This document shows positions 47,135 through 55,782 of a DNA stretch of 64,000 nucleotides, piece by piece (position 1 is the first letter of the stretch; each line of letters begins with the position of its first letter). The notes below the pieces were generated by a model that had not been told where the DNA came from, ran no database searches, and saw only the letters and a list, made by a program, of their open reading frames with translations. Position numbers and translations under genes: made by a program. This DNA comes from Frigidibacter sp. Its GTDB lineage: Bacteria; Pseudomonadota; Alphaproteobacteria; Rhodobacterales; Rhodobacteraceae. The stretch is from NCBI RefSeq assembly GCF_030695035.1, contig NZ_JAUYTT010000022.1, positions 62,001-126,000 on the forward strand, read 5' to 3'.

Positions 47135-47968
47135 TCACCGGGTCTCGGCCAGGCCGCCGTCGAGGATCGGGCTGTCCCGCTCGACCGACCGCGCCGCGAA
47201 TTGCACGCTGCCCTCGGCCAGCCACCAAGACACCGCGAGATGCTCGCCGGGATACAGCGGCCCGCTGAACCGCGCGGCAAAGCGCGTCAGCCGCGCAGGA
47301 TCGCCGTCGCAGAACAGGGTCAGAAGGGCGTGGCAGACCAGCCCGAAGGTGTTGGCGCCGTGCATGATCGGCCCTGCGAACCCGGCTGCCTGCGCTACTT
47401 CTGGCCGCACATGCAGCGGGTTGCGGTCTCCCAGCAGGCGGAACAGCAGCGGGCTGTCTGGGCGGGTGGCAATCTCGCTGGTGCGGTCCGGTGCACGCTC
47501 TGGTGCGCGGATCATCTCGAAGGCATCGCCCTGGCTGCCGCCAAAGCCACCCCCGCCCATCACGAACAGGTTCGACAGCGAGGTGAACTGCAGCTCCTCG
47601 CCCGCCAGCACATCGGTCTGGTGCAAGATCAGGGCCGGGCGCCCCTCGCCCTTGTCGGTGAGGCCGGCGATGCGCGGGCGCACGGTCAGCGCCGCGCCGG
47701 GGGTCAGCGGGCGATGCATCCGCAGGTCCAGCCCGCCATGCACCACCTTCGCAAGCTCGATCCCCGAGGGTTCCATCCAGCTGTCATCGAAGCACAGGTT
47801 CTGGCCAAAGCTGGGCAGCACTGCCAGGCCGTCCTCATGCACGAAGCGCAGATCGCCCCCTTGCCCGGCGCCGCAGCACAGGGCGTAAAGGATGGCGTCC
47901 CGCGCCGGGAAAGTGCCGGACCTTTCGCTGAACCGATGGTCGAAAATCTTGCCGGGATCTAGGGCCAC
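47135..47968 (-). CDS. MaoC-like double hot-dog hydratase/dehydratase
   Basis: A 277-residue double hot-dog protein. The C-terminal half carries the MaoC hydratase motif (LGDRNPLHVRPEVAQAAGF...IMHGANTFGL) with the Asp/His catalytic pair. The N-terminal half resembles the non-catalytic hot dog of eukaryotic-type 2-enoyl-CoA hydratase 2. It probably hydrates an enoyl-CoA to the R-hydroxyacyl-CoA. Starts with GTG at 47968 (AAGGA upstream), first gene of the leftward catabolic operon. Confidence 0.75.
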   Translation of the reverse strand: MALDPGKIFDHRFSERSGTFPARDAILYALCCGAGQGGDLRFVHEDGLAVLPSFGQNLCFDDSWMEPSGIELAKVVHGGLDLRMHRPLTPGAALTVRPRIAGLTDKGEGRPALILHQTDVLAGEELQFTSLSNLFVMGGGGFGGSQGDAFEMIRAPERAPDRTSEIATRPDSPLLFRLLGDRNPLHVRPEVAQAAGFAGPIMHGANTFGLVCHALLTLFCDGDPARLTRFAARFSGPLYPGEHLAVSWWLAEGSVQFAARSVERDSPILDGGLAETR

Positions 47969-48010
47969 GCTGTATCCGTCCTTCTTCGCTTAGGATCCAG
48001 ACTTGCATTA

Positions 48011-48049
48011 CGTTTTGAAAATTGCAACATGGTTCCGAATAGTGAAACG
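48011..48049. promoter_or_regulatory. Tandem IclR-type operator candidates in the thiolase/MaoC divergent promoter
   Basis: CGTTTTGAAAATTGCAACA (48011-48029) and GGTTCCGAATAGTGAAACG (48031-48049) match 13 and 14 of 19 positions of the near-palindrome found before the acyl-CoA dehydrogenase gene at 52657. They are spaced exactly 20 bases (about two helical turns) within the 172-bp region between the divergent genes starting at 47968 and 48141. An IclR regulator is encoded at 51309-52061. The binding protein is inferred. Confidence 0.5.
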
Positions 48050-48140
48050 TTTTTCTCTTCCGGCGCGTCTGAATGCAGGGATGCGGGGCAAATGCCGCGC
48101 AAAATGGCAAAGACGGCGAGAGAGGCAGCGAAGGGATGCC

Positions 48141-49367
48141 ATGACCGAAGCCGTGATCGTCAGCGCCGCGCGCACCCCGATAGGCAAGGCCTATCGCGGC
48201 GCCTTCAGCGACACCTCGCCCCAGCAGCTCGCCGGGCATGCGATTCGTGAGGCGCTGGGCCGCGCGGGCATCACCCCCGAAGATGGCGCGGCGGTCCGCG
48301 ATGTCATCCTGGGATGCGCGCTGCAGCAGGGCGCCAGCGGCTTCAACATCGGCCGGCAGGCGGCCTTGGCGGCGGGGCTTCCCGTCACCGTGCCGGGGAT
48401 GGCGGTGGACCGGCAATGCTCCTCGGGCCTCGTCGCGCTGGGGCTTGCCGGGCATCTGGTGCGGAACGAAGGGGCGCAGATCGTGGTGGCGGGCGGCGTC
48501 GAAAGCTGCTCGGTGGTGCAGACGCAGCATATGAACCAGTATCGTGCCGCCGATGCCGATCTTATGGCGCGCCACCCCGCGCTCTACATGCAGATGATCG
48601 AGACGGCAGAGATCGTGGCACAGCGCTATGGCGTGACGCGCGCCGCGCAGGATGATTTTGCGCTGCTGTCGCAGACCCGCGCCGCCGCAGCGCAGGCGGC
48701 GGGGCGCTTTGACACCGAGATCTTCGCGCTGCAGGTCCGCCAGTTGGTGAAAAACCGCGACAGCGGCGAGGTGTCCGCCACAGATCGCCGGATGGCCGCC
48801 GACGAATGCAACCGTCCCGGCACCACGCTGGCCGATCTGGCCCGGCTGTCCCCCGTGCTGCAGGGCGGCCAGCAGATCGCGCAGGGCGCACATGTCACCG
48901 CCGGCAATGCCAGCCAGCTTTCCGACGGCGCCGCCGCGCTGGTGGTGATGTCGGCGGCAGAGGCCGCCCGCCGCAACCTGTCGCCGCTTGGCGCCCTGCT
49001 CGGGGTCGAGGTTGCCGGCTGCGCGCCGGATGAGATGGGCATCGGCCCGGTCTTTGCGATCCCGGCGCTGCTGCGGCGCTTTGGCCTTGGCGTGGACGAT
49101 ATCGACCTTTGGGAGCTGAATGAGGCCTTCGCCTCGCAAGCGCTCTACTGCCAGGGCCGGCTGGGGATAGACCCCGAGCGGCTCAACGTGAACGGCGGCG
49201 CCATTGCGCTGGGCCATCCCTATGGCATGTCGGGCGCGCGGATGGCTGCGCATGTCCTGCACGAAGGGCGCCGGCGTGGTGCCCGCTGGGGCGTTGTGTC
49301 GATGTGCATCGGCGGCGGCATGGGCGCGGCCGGCTTGATCGAGATTTTCTTAGGATCGCAACCATGA
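48141..49367 (+). CDS. Acetyl-CoA acyltransferase (thiolase)
   Basis: A 408-residue thiolase II family enzyme that cleaves 3-ketoacyl-CoA with CoA. Catalytic residues are C93 (DRQCSSG), H359 (GGAIALGHP) and C389 (SMCIGGG), with N327 in ELNEAFA. The ATG at 48141 has AAGGGA at 48131-48136. Its stop overlaps the fadB-like start by ATGA, giving the classical beta-oxidation pair under a promoter with two candidate IclR operators. Confidence 0.9.
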   Translation: MTEAVIVSAARTPIGKAYRGAFSDTSPQQLAGHAIREALGRAGITPEDGAAVRDVILGCALQQGASGFNIGRQAALAAGLPVTVPGMAVDRQCSSGLVALGLAGHLVRNEGAQIVVAGGVESCSVVQTQHMNQYRAADADLMARHPALYMQMIETAEIVAQRYGVTRAAQDDFALLSQTRAAAAQAAGRFDTEIFALQVRQLVKNRDSGEVSATDRRMAADECNRPGTTLADLARLSPVLQGGQQIAQGAHVTAGNASQLSDGAAALVVMSAAEAARRNLSPLGALLGVEVAGCAPDEMGIGPVFAIPALLRRFGLGVDDIDLWELNEAFASQALYCQGRLGIDPERLNVNGGAIALGHPYGMSGARMAAHVLHEGRRRGARWGVVSMCIGGGMGAAGLIEIFLGSQP

Positions 49368-51307
49368 CCCGCACCCCCTTGTCAGAGACCGTCACCGCCG
49401 AACGGATCGGCCCCGTGCTGGTCATCCGCATCGACAACCCGCCGCTGAACCTGCTGTCGGCCTCGGTCCGACAGGGGATGGCGCAGGGGCTGGCGGAGGC
49501 CGTGGCGGCACCCGAGGTTGCGGCGATCGTCATGGTCTGCGCGGGCAAGACCGGCTGGTCTGGGGCCGATATCCGCGAGTTCGGCGGGCCGATGGCCAAG
49601 CCGGGCCTGCCCGCCCTGGTCGCAGATATCGCCGCCAGCCCCAAACCCGTTATCGCAGCGCTGCATGGCCGGGTTCTGGGCGGCGGGTTTGAAATCGCGC
49701 TGGCCGCAACCGCCCGCATCGCCGCGCCGGAAACGCGGCTTGGCCTGCCAGAGATCCGGCTGGGCCTTGTCCCCGGCTGCGGCGGGATCGAGGCGGTGAC
49801 TCGCCTTGCCGGGACAGAGGTGGCGCTGGACCTCTGCCTGTCGGGCCGCGATGTGCCGACAGAGGAGGCGCTGCGCCTTGGCCTGCTCGATGCGGTGGCG
49901 ACGGGGGAGCTGACCGAAGCGGCGATCCGGCTGGCCGAAGCGCTGCCCGTCCGTCTGCCCCCGCGCCCCGACCCCGACGCGCCCACCCGGATCGCCGGCT
50001 GGGCTGCGACAAACGCCGCCCGGCTGCGCGGTCAAGCCGCCCCCGCCGAGGCGCTGGCGCTGATCGAGGCGGCGGCCCTCGACCCGACTGCCCCGCTTGA
50101 GGGCCAAAGTCAGGCCGCGTTTCACCGGCTGGAGCGTGGCCCGCAATCCGCCGCGCTCCGCCACCTGTTTGCGGCAGAGCGCAAGGTGCGGGATCTGCCT
50201 GCACTGCCTGAGGGCGCGGTGGAGCTGCCGGTTGAGACGGTCGGCATCGTCGGGGCGGGCACGATGGGCAGCGGCATTGCCACTGCGATGCTGTCGGCGG
50301 GCCTGACTGTGCTGCTGCATGATGCGGATGCGCGCGGCATGGCCCGGGGCCGCGACCTCATCGCCGGGAATCTGGACGGCGCGGTGCGGCGCGGAAAGAT
50401 CACGCCCGCCGGCCGGGACGCTGCTCTTGCCCGGCTGCACCTTGCGTCCGACCTTGCCGCGCTGTCGGCCGCGGATGTGCTGATTGAGGCTGTCTATGAG
50501 TCGATGGCGGTCAAGAAGGCCGTCTTCGCACAGCTGGATGCCATTGCCCGGCCCGGGGCGATCCTTGCCACCAACACCTCATTCCTGAACATCGACGAGA
50601 TCGCGACCGCCACCCGCCGGCCAGCCCATGTTCTGGGGATGCACTTCTTCTCGCCCGCGCATGTGATGAAGCTGCTGGAGGTTGTGAAAGGGGCAGACAC
50701 CGCGCCCGAGGCCCTTCGTGCGGCGATGCTTCTTGGGCAGCGGATCGGCAAGGTCGCGGTCTGTGTCGGCAATTGCCACGGCTTCGTCGGCAACCGCATC
50801 TTGCTGCGGCGCCAGCAGGCGGCGATGGACCTGCTGCTGCAAGGCGCCTCGCCCTATGACATCGACCACGCGATGGAAGCCTTCGGCCTGCCGATGGGGC
50901 CGTTCCGCATGGCCGATCTGGCCGGGCTCGATGTCGGCTGGGACCGGGCGGGCAGCGCCGGGCGCAGCGTCGAGGAGGTGTTCTGCGAGGCGGGGCGCTT
51001 TGGGCGCAAGAACGGCCTCGGATATTACGCCTATGATACCTCGGGCCGTGCCGCGCCGTCGGAGGCCGCGCTTGCGCTGATCGCCGGTTTTCGCGCCAAG
51101 GCGGGGCACGCCGATGGCGAAGCGGCGCAGCATGACCCCGAGGCGCTGCTGCAGCGGCTGCTGGATCCGATGCTGGAGGAGACGGGCAAGATCATTGCGG
51201 AAGGCATCGTCCAGCGCCCGTCCGATATCGACGTGATCTGGGTGCATGGTTACGGCTGGCCCGCCTGGCGCGGCGGCCCGGCCTGGTACCGCGACCACCG
51301 CGGCTAG
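49364..51307 (+). CDS. Bifunctional enoyl-CoA hydratase / 3-hydroxyacyl-CoA dehydrogenase (FadB-like)
   Basis: A 647-residue bifunctional beta-oxidation enzyme. Residues about 1-180 form the crotonase domain, with acidic catalytic residues in GGGFEIA and GLPEIRLGL. Residues about 297-480 are the NAD-binding domain ([10 protein letters not shown]) with the catalytic HFFSPA. The C-terminal 3HCDH domains follow ([10 protein letters not shown], to about 640). It converts enoyl-CoA to 3-ketoacyl-CoA, the substrate of the thiolase encoded just before. It meets the IclR gene tail-to-tail with one base between stops. Confidence 0.9.
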   Translation: MTRTPLSETVTAERIGPVLVIRIDNPPLNLLSASVRQGMAQGLAEAVAAPEVAAIVMVCAGKTGWSGADIREFGGPMAKPGLPALVADIAASPKPVIAALHGRVLGGGFEIALAATARIAAPETRLGLPEIRLGLVPGCGGIEAVTRLAGTEVALDLCLSGRDVPTEEALRLGLLDAVATGELTEAAIRLAEALPVRLPPRPDPDAPTRIAGWAATNAARLRGQAAPAEALALIEAAALDPTAPLEGQSQAAFHRLERGPQSAALRHLFAAERKVRDLPALPEGAVELPVETVGIVGAGTMGSGIATAMLSAGLTVLLHDADARGMARGRDLIAGNLDGAVRRGKITPAGRDAALARLHLASDLAALSAADVLIEAVYESMAVKKAVFAQLDAIARPGAILATNTSFLNIDEIATATRRPAHVLGMHFFSPAHVMKLLEVVKGADTAPEALRAAMLLGQRIGKVAVCVGNCHGFVGNRILLRRQQAAMDLLLQGASPYDIDHAMEAFGLPMGPFRMADLAGLDVGWDRAGSAGRSVEEVFCEAGRFGRKNGLGYYAYDTSGRAAPSEAALALIAGFRAKAGHADGEAAQHDPEALLQRLLDPMLEETGKIIAEGIVQRPSDIDVIWVHGYGWPAWRGGPAWYRDHRG

Positions 51308-51308
51308 G

Positions 51309-52061
51309 TCAGGCCGACAGGCGATGGCCGATCTGTTCGGAAAAGCGCCGCGCCACCTCTGACACCGCGGTCAGGAAGCGGGTCCGGGCGGCATCGGTCA
51401 GGCGAAAGCTGGGCAGGCTGATGCCGATGGCGCCATAGGTCACGCCATCGGTGCCGATCACCGGAGCGGCGACGCCGGCGACGCCTTCGCGATACTCATT
51501 GACGCCGACCGCCGCCCCTTCGATGCGGGCCTTGTCGAGATTGGCCTGCAGGGCCCCCAGATCGGTGATGGTCTGCTCGGTGAAGCGCTTGAGGTCGGGC
51601 CCAAGCGCCAGAACCCGATCCGCCGGCTCGACCATCAGGAAGGCCTTGCCGAACGAGGAGGCATGAATGGGCGAGCGGCTGCCAAGCGGCACCATCGCCT
51701 GCAACTGCTGCGCGCAATCGACCTTTTCCACGATGATCACATCGCAGCCGTCGCGGCGGGTCAGGATCGCGGTTTCCTCGGTCTGCTCCATCAGCTCTTG
51801 CAGATAGGGCCGCGCCGCCACCCGCAGGTCGTTGCGCTGGAAGGCGCGCACGCCAATCTCCCACATCCGGGTCGTCATCATGTAGCGCCCATTGGGTTCG
51901 TCCTGCGTGACATATCCCATCTGCGACATCACTTCGAGCATCCTGTAGGCCGTGCTCTTGTTCATGTCAGCCGCGCGCGACAGCTCTGCCATGCGGACCG
52001 GCCCGTCATACTTCGACAGCAATTCAAGCAGTTTGAGTGCTTTTTCGACGGTGCCGCTCAT
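51309..52061 (-). CDS. IclR-family transcriptional regulator
   Basis: A 250-residue IclR regulator. Residues about 1-65 form a winged helix (MAELSRAADMNKSTAYRML) and residues about 75-245 the effector domain (GSRSPIHASSFGKAFL). It lies between the two beta-oxidation operons and next to candidate palindromes before its own gene (52082-52100), the thiolase and the acyl-CoA dehydrogenase. Members typically respond to aromatic or carboxylic acids; the effector is unknown. Likely local regulator of the catabolic region. Confidence 0.85.
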   Translation of the reverse strand: MSGTVEKALKLLELLSKYDGPVRMAELSRAADMNKSTAYRMLEVMSQMGYVTQDEPNGRYMMTTRMWEIGVRAFQRNDLRVAARPYLQELMEQTEETAILTRRDGCDVIIVEKVDCAQQLQAMVPLGSRSPIHASSFGKAFLMVEPADRVLALGPDLKRFTEQTITDLGALQANLDKARIEGAAVGVNEYREGVAGVAAPVIGTDGVTYGAIGISLPSFRLTDAARTRFLTAVSEVARRFSEQIGHRLSA

Positions 52062-52081
52062 AGAACTTCATTCCTGTACAA

Positions 52082-52100
52082 CTTGCGCGATATGAAACGT
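52082..52100. promoter_or_regulatory. Weak candidate operator before the IclR gene
   Basis: ACTTGCGCGATATGAAACG shares the right half TGAAACG with the operators at 48031 and 52657 but matches poorly on the left (9 of 19). It sits 21 bases upstream of the IclR ATG, consistent with autoregulation, but on its own is weak. Confidence 0.25.
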
Positions 52101-52139
52101 TCCTGCGACCTTCTGCAAGGCCGCAGGAGGGGGCGTGGA

Positions 52140-52547
52140 TCACGCCTTGGGTGCCACCATCTCCACACTGCCGCCAGCCTCTTTCCAGCCGCCAAACCCG
52201 GTGCGGATATGGGCGACGGGCGCCAGCCCCATCTCTTGCGCGGCCTTGGTCGCCAGCGCCGACCGCCAGCCAGACGCGCAGTAGAAGACGAAGGTCTTGT
52301 CCTCCTGGAACACCGGCTTGGCATAGGGGCTTTCCGGGTCGATCCAGAACTCCAACATCCCGCGCGGGCACGAAAAGGCGCCAGGCACCTTGCCCTCACG
52401 CTGAACCTCGCGCGGATCGCGCAAGTCGACGAAGACGACATCCTCGCGACCCTGCAAGGCGATGGCGTCTTCGGCAGTGATGGTCGTCACCTCTGCATTA
52501 GCTTCGGCAACCATATCCTTGATATGCTTGGTGATTTTCTGCGGCAT
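52140..52547 (-). CDS. Single-domain rhodanese-like sulfurtransferase
   Basis: A 135-residue rhodanese. The domain spans about 15-130, with the active-site cysteine in FYCASGWRS and the preceding FVDLRDPRE strand. Such proteins carry persulfide sulfur or act as transferases. The ATG at 52547 (MPQKITKHIKDM) is the probable start; a longer N-terminus is unsupported. It lies between the IclR gene and the divergent acyl-CoA dehydrogenase operon, which suggests sulfur handling in the same pathway (inference). Confidence 0.85.
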   Translation of the reverse strand: MPQKITKHIKDMVAEANAEVTTITAEDAIALQGREDVVFVDLRDPREVQREGKVPGAFSCPRGMLEFWIDPESPYAKPVFQEDKTFVFYCASGWRSALATKAAQEMGLAPVAHIRTGFGGWKEAGGSVEMVAPKA

Positions 52548-52656
52548 CCCTGGGCTCTCCTGTTCTGGCGCAACTGCCCGATTTTGGGGCAAAGGCCGAA
52601 ATTTCCCGGGCTCATCCTAAACTGTCATTGACAGGTTCCGCAAACTAATAAAACGT

Positions 52657-52675
52657 CGTCTCAAATATTGAAACG
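52657..52675 (+). promoter_or_regulatory. Near-perfect 19-bp palindrome, candidate IclR operator of the main catabolic operon
   Basis: CGTCTCAAATATTGAAACG: arms CGTCTCAA and TTGAAACG differ from perfect symmetry at one position, spacer ATA. It ends 35 bases before the acyl-CoA dehydrogenase ATG. The same pattern occurs twice upstream of the thiolase gene. The size and symmetry are like IclR-family sites. Confidence 0.55.
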
Positions 52676-52710
52676 AATGGGCGCCAGCCCGCAGCAACAG
52701 GACCCCGCTC

Positions 52711-53868
52711 ATGTCGCTTTCCTACACCGAGGATCAACGCATGGTCGCCGAAGGTGTCCGCGCCTTTGTCGAAACGGAACTGATGCCGCATGAGGCGATG
52801 ATCGAGAGGGCCGATGCCGTCCCGCCAGAGCTGTTCGCCGAGATCAAGGCCAAGGCCATCGCCTCGGGCTACTATGCGATGAACATGCCCGAGGATCTGG
52901 GTGGCGGCGGTTTGGGCCAGTCGCTGCGCGCCGTGGCCGAGGTGGAGTTCGGGCGCACGACCCGCGCGCTGTCGGTCATCTGCAACCGCCCCGCGCCGAT
53001 CCTGAAGAACTGCACCGGCGACCAGATCGAGACCTACCTCAAGCCCGTGATCTCGGGCGAGCGGTGGGAGTGTTTCGGGCTTACCGAGCCTGGCGCCGGG
53101 TCTGATGCCCGGCAGATCGCCACGAAAGCCGTGCGCGACGGCGGCGACTACATCATCAACGGCGAGAAGATCTTCATCACCATGGCGATGGTGGCAGACT
53201 TCATCATCCTCTTTGCGGTGACCGGCGTTGATGACACGCCCAAGGGCCCGCAAAAGCGCATCACCTGCTTCCTGGTGGACAAGAACCTGTCCGGCATCAC
53301 CGTCAGCCCGCTGGAACTGCTGGGCAACCGCGGTTTCAAATCCTGCTCCATCGCGCTGCAAGATGTCCGCGTGCCGGCGGCCAATATTCTGGGCGAAGAG
53401 GGCGGCGGTTTCGGCATCGCCAAGAACTGGATCTTCTCGGGCCGGGTCATGCTGGCCGCGAACATGGTGGGCGTCGCTGAACGTGCCATGCAGATCGCCG
53501 CGACCTATGCCAATACCCGCCGCGCCTTCGGCAAGACCATCGGAGCCTTTCAGGGTACGTCCTTCAAGCTTGCCGACATGGCGGTGGACATTCAGGCAAC
53601 CCGGCTGTTGGTGCTGGACGGCGCTGCCAAGCTGGAGGCGGGCACGCTGACGCAGCGCGAGGCATCCATCGTCAACCTCTTCGGATCAGAGATGGCGGGG
53701 CGCGTGACCGACAATGCGCTGCAGATCCTGGGCGGGATGGGCGTGTCGAAGGAATGGCCCATCGAGCGGATGTGGCGCGATGTGCGGGTGGAGCGGATCT
53801 GGGAAGGCACGTCAGAGATTCACCGCGACATCATCGCCCGCGACATCTTGCGAGAGTTCCCGGCATGA
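52711..53868 (+). CDS. Acyl-CoA dehydrogenase (E365-type catalytic base)
   Basis: A 385-residue FAD enzyme that introduces a C2-C3 double bond in an acyl-CoA. FAD/substrate segments FGLTEPGAGSD and RRAFGKTIGAFQ are present. The catalytic base E365 is in the WEGTSEI motif, the common MCAD/SCAD position. The ATG at 52711 begins the long rightward operon, 35 bases after the palindrome. The stop overlaps the next gene by ATGA. Confidence 0.9.
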   Translation: MSLSYTEDQRMVAEGVRAFVETELMPHEAMIERADAVPPELFAEIKAKAIASGYYAMNMPEDLGGGGLGQSLRAVAEVEFGRTTRALSVICNRPAPILKNCTGDQIETYLKPVISGERWECFGLTEPGAGSDARQIATKAVRDGGDYIINGEKIFITMAMVADFIILFAVTGVDDTPKGPQKRITCFLVDKNLSGITVSPLELLGNRGFKSCSIALQDVRVPAANILGEEGGGFGIAKNWIFSGRVMLAANMVGVAERAMQIAATYANTRRAFGKTIGAFQGTSFKLADMAVDIQATRLLVLDGAAKLEAGTLTQREASIVNLFGSEMAGRVTDNALQILGGMGVSKEWPIERMWRDVRVERIWEGTSEIHRDIIARDILREFPA

Positions 53869-54638
53869 GCCGGATCCGCACCGAAACCCAGGGCGAGGTG
53901 CTGGTGATCACCTTCGATCATCCGCCCGCCAATCCTTTCGATCAGGCCGCCAGCCGGGATCTGGACGCGGCGCTGACCGAGCTGAACGAAAATCCCGCCC
54001 TGCGCGTGGGTATCGTCACCGGTGCGGGGGACAGGATGTTCTCAGCCGGATGGGACCTGAAGGCCGTGGCCGCGGGTGATGATGGCGAGGATTTCGGGCC
54101 GCACGGGTTCATGTCGCTGAACCGGCAGGACATGGTCAAGCCGGTGATCTGCGCGGTGAACGGCCTTGCGGTCGGCGGCGGGTTTGAATTTGCGCTCAGC
54201 TGCACGCTTGTCATCGCGACGCCCGAGGCCGAGTTCGGCCTGCCCGAACTGCAGCGCGGCTTCATCCCCGAGGCGGGGGGGCTGTGGCGCGCGCATCGGC
54301 GCCTGCCGGTCAACATTGCCTCGGAACTGCTGCTGACCGGCCGCCGCCTGTCGGCGGAAGAGGGGCGCCACTATGGCTTCATCAACCGCATCGTGCCGCG
54401 GGCGCAGCTGATGGACGTGGCGCATGAGCTTGCCGCGCAGATCACCAAGGGCGCGCCGCTGGCGGTTGCCGCCCTGCTGGAGGTGACGCGCGAGGTGGAA
54501 AGCCTGTCGGATGCCGAGGCCTTCGCCCGGCTTCAGACCGGCCTGCCGTGGCGGGACAGGCTGCGCAGCTCTGACGATTACAAGGAAGGGCCCCGCGCCT
54601 TCGTGGAAAAACGCGCGCCGCGCTGGACAGGGAAATGA
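53865..54638 (+). CDS. Enoyl-CoA hydratase/isomerase, CaiD-like
   Basis: A 257-residue crotonase. Oxyanion-hole elements FSAGWDLK and GLAVGGGFE and the two acidic residues E108 and E128 (AEFGLPE) are present. The sequence around GFIPEAGG resembles carnitinyl-CoA dehydratase (CaiD) and other hydratases of branched or substituted acyl-CoA. It hydrates the product of an adjacent acyl-CoA dehydrogenase. Substrate unproven. Confidence 0.84.
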   Translation: MSRIRTETQGEVLVITFDHPPANPFDQAASRDLDAALTELNENPALRVGIVTGAGDRMFSAGWDLKAVAAGDDGEDFGPHGFMSLNRQDMVKPVICAVNGLAVGGGFEFALSCTLVIATPEAEFGLPELQRGFIPEAGGLWRAHRRLPVNIASELLLTGRRLSAEEGRHYGFINRIVPRAQLMDVAHELAAQITKGAPLAVAALLEVTREVESLSDAEAFARLQTGLPWRDRLRSSDDYKEGPRAFVEKRAPRWTGK

Positions 54639-54639
54639 C

Positions 54640-55782
54640 ATGAACTTTGACATCACCGAAGAACAGCGCCTGATGCGCGACACCCTGCGGACCTTCCTGA
54701 CGCGGGAATGCCCCATCGAATACGTGCGCGAATGCGACGAGGCAGAGCGCTTTCCCATTGAGCTCTATGAAAAACTCGCTGCCGAGGGCTGGCTTGGCCT
54801 GCCGATCCCCGAGGAATACGGCGGGATGGGCGGGTCCTGCACTGATCTGGTGGTGTTCCTGGAAGAGTTTGCGCGGCACTTCGAGGCTGGCGCGAACCTC
54901 TACTATACCACCGTGGTCATCGCCGCCGATGCGCTGACCCATTTCGCCACCGAAGAGCAGAAGCACGAACTGCTGCCGAAGCTCGCCAGCGGCCAGCTGC
55001 GCTTTGCGCTGTCACTATCGGAGCCGGGCTCCGGGTCCGATGCCGCCTCCTTGCGCACCCGCGCGGTGCTGGAGGGGGATGAATGGGTCATCAACGGGCA
55101 GAAGATGTTCTGCTCGGCCGCGCAGGTCGCCGACTACATCCTGCTGATGGCACGGTCGGATGCAGAGGCGCCCAAGCACAAGGGCATCACCATGTTCCTG
55201 CTGCCCACGGACACGCCCGGGGTAGAGATACGCCGGTTGAAGAAGCTGGGCCTGAAGCCGATGGACCTGAACGAGATCTTCCTGACCGATGTGCGCCTGC
55301 CCAAGGACGCCATCATCGGTGAGGCCAATAAGGGCTGGACCAACGTCCTGAAGACGCTGGACTATGAGCGTTGCTGCCTGTCAGGCGTGAACGTGGGCGC
55401 GGCGCAATCGGTGCTGGAACAGTCGCTGAGCTACACGGGTCAGCGCGAGCAGTTCGGCCAGAAGATCAACAGCTTCCAGCTGACCCGCGCCAAGCTGGCC
55501 GACATGGACATGGAGATCGAGGCGGCGCGGCTGCTTGTCTACCGGTCCGCCAATCTCGTCGATCGCGGCATTCCCAACAACAAGGAAAGCGCGATGGCGA
55601 ACCTCTATTCGTCGGAAACCTATGTGCGCGCGGCGCTGAACGGGATGCGGATGATGGGCGGCTGGGGCTATCTGATGGAATATGACATGCAGCGCCATTT
55701 CCGCGATTCCAAGCTGGCCGAGATCGGCGGCGGCACCTCGGAAATCCTGCGCATCATCATCTCGCGCGAGTTGACGAAATGA
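54640..55782 (+). CDS. Acyl-CoA dehydrogenase, isovaleryl/long-chain type catalytic base
   Basis: A 380-residue acyl-CoA dehydrogenase. The position that is Glu in the first dehydrogenase is G364 (IGGGTSEI), while helix G has LDYERCCLSG with E243. That is the arrangement of isovaleryl-CoA and long-chain dehydrogenases, which take branched or bulky substrates. FAD motifs LSEPGSGSD and QREQFGQKI are intact. The ATG at 54640 is one base after the previous stop; the own stop overlaps the PLP enzyme gene. Confidence 0.88.
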   Translation: MNFDITEEQRLMRDTLRTFLTRECPIEYVRECDEAERFPIELYEKLAAEGWLGLPIPEEYGGMGGSCTDLVVFLEEFARHFEAGANLYYTTVVIAADALTHFATEEQKHELLPKLASGQLRFALSLSEPGSGSDAASLRTRAVLEGDEWVINGQKMFCSAAQVADYILLMARSDAEAPKHKGITMFLLPTDTPGVEIRRLKKLGLKPMDLNEIFLTDVRLPKDAIIGEANKGWTNVLKTLDYERCCLSGVNVGAAQSVLEQSLSYTGQREQFGQKINSFQLTRAKLADMDMEIEAARLLVYRSANLVDRGIPNNKESAMANLYSSETYVRAALNGMRMMGGWGYLMEYDMQRHFRDSKLAEIGGGTSEILRIIISRELTK

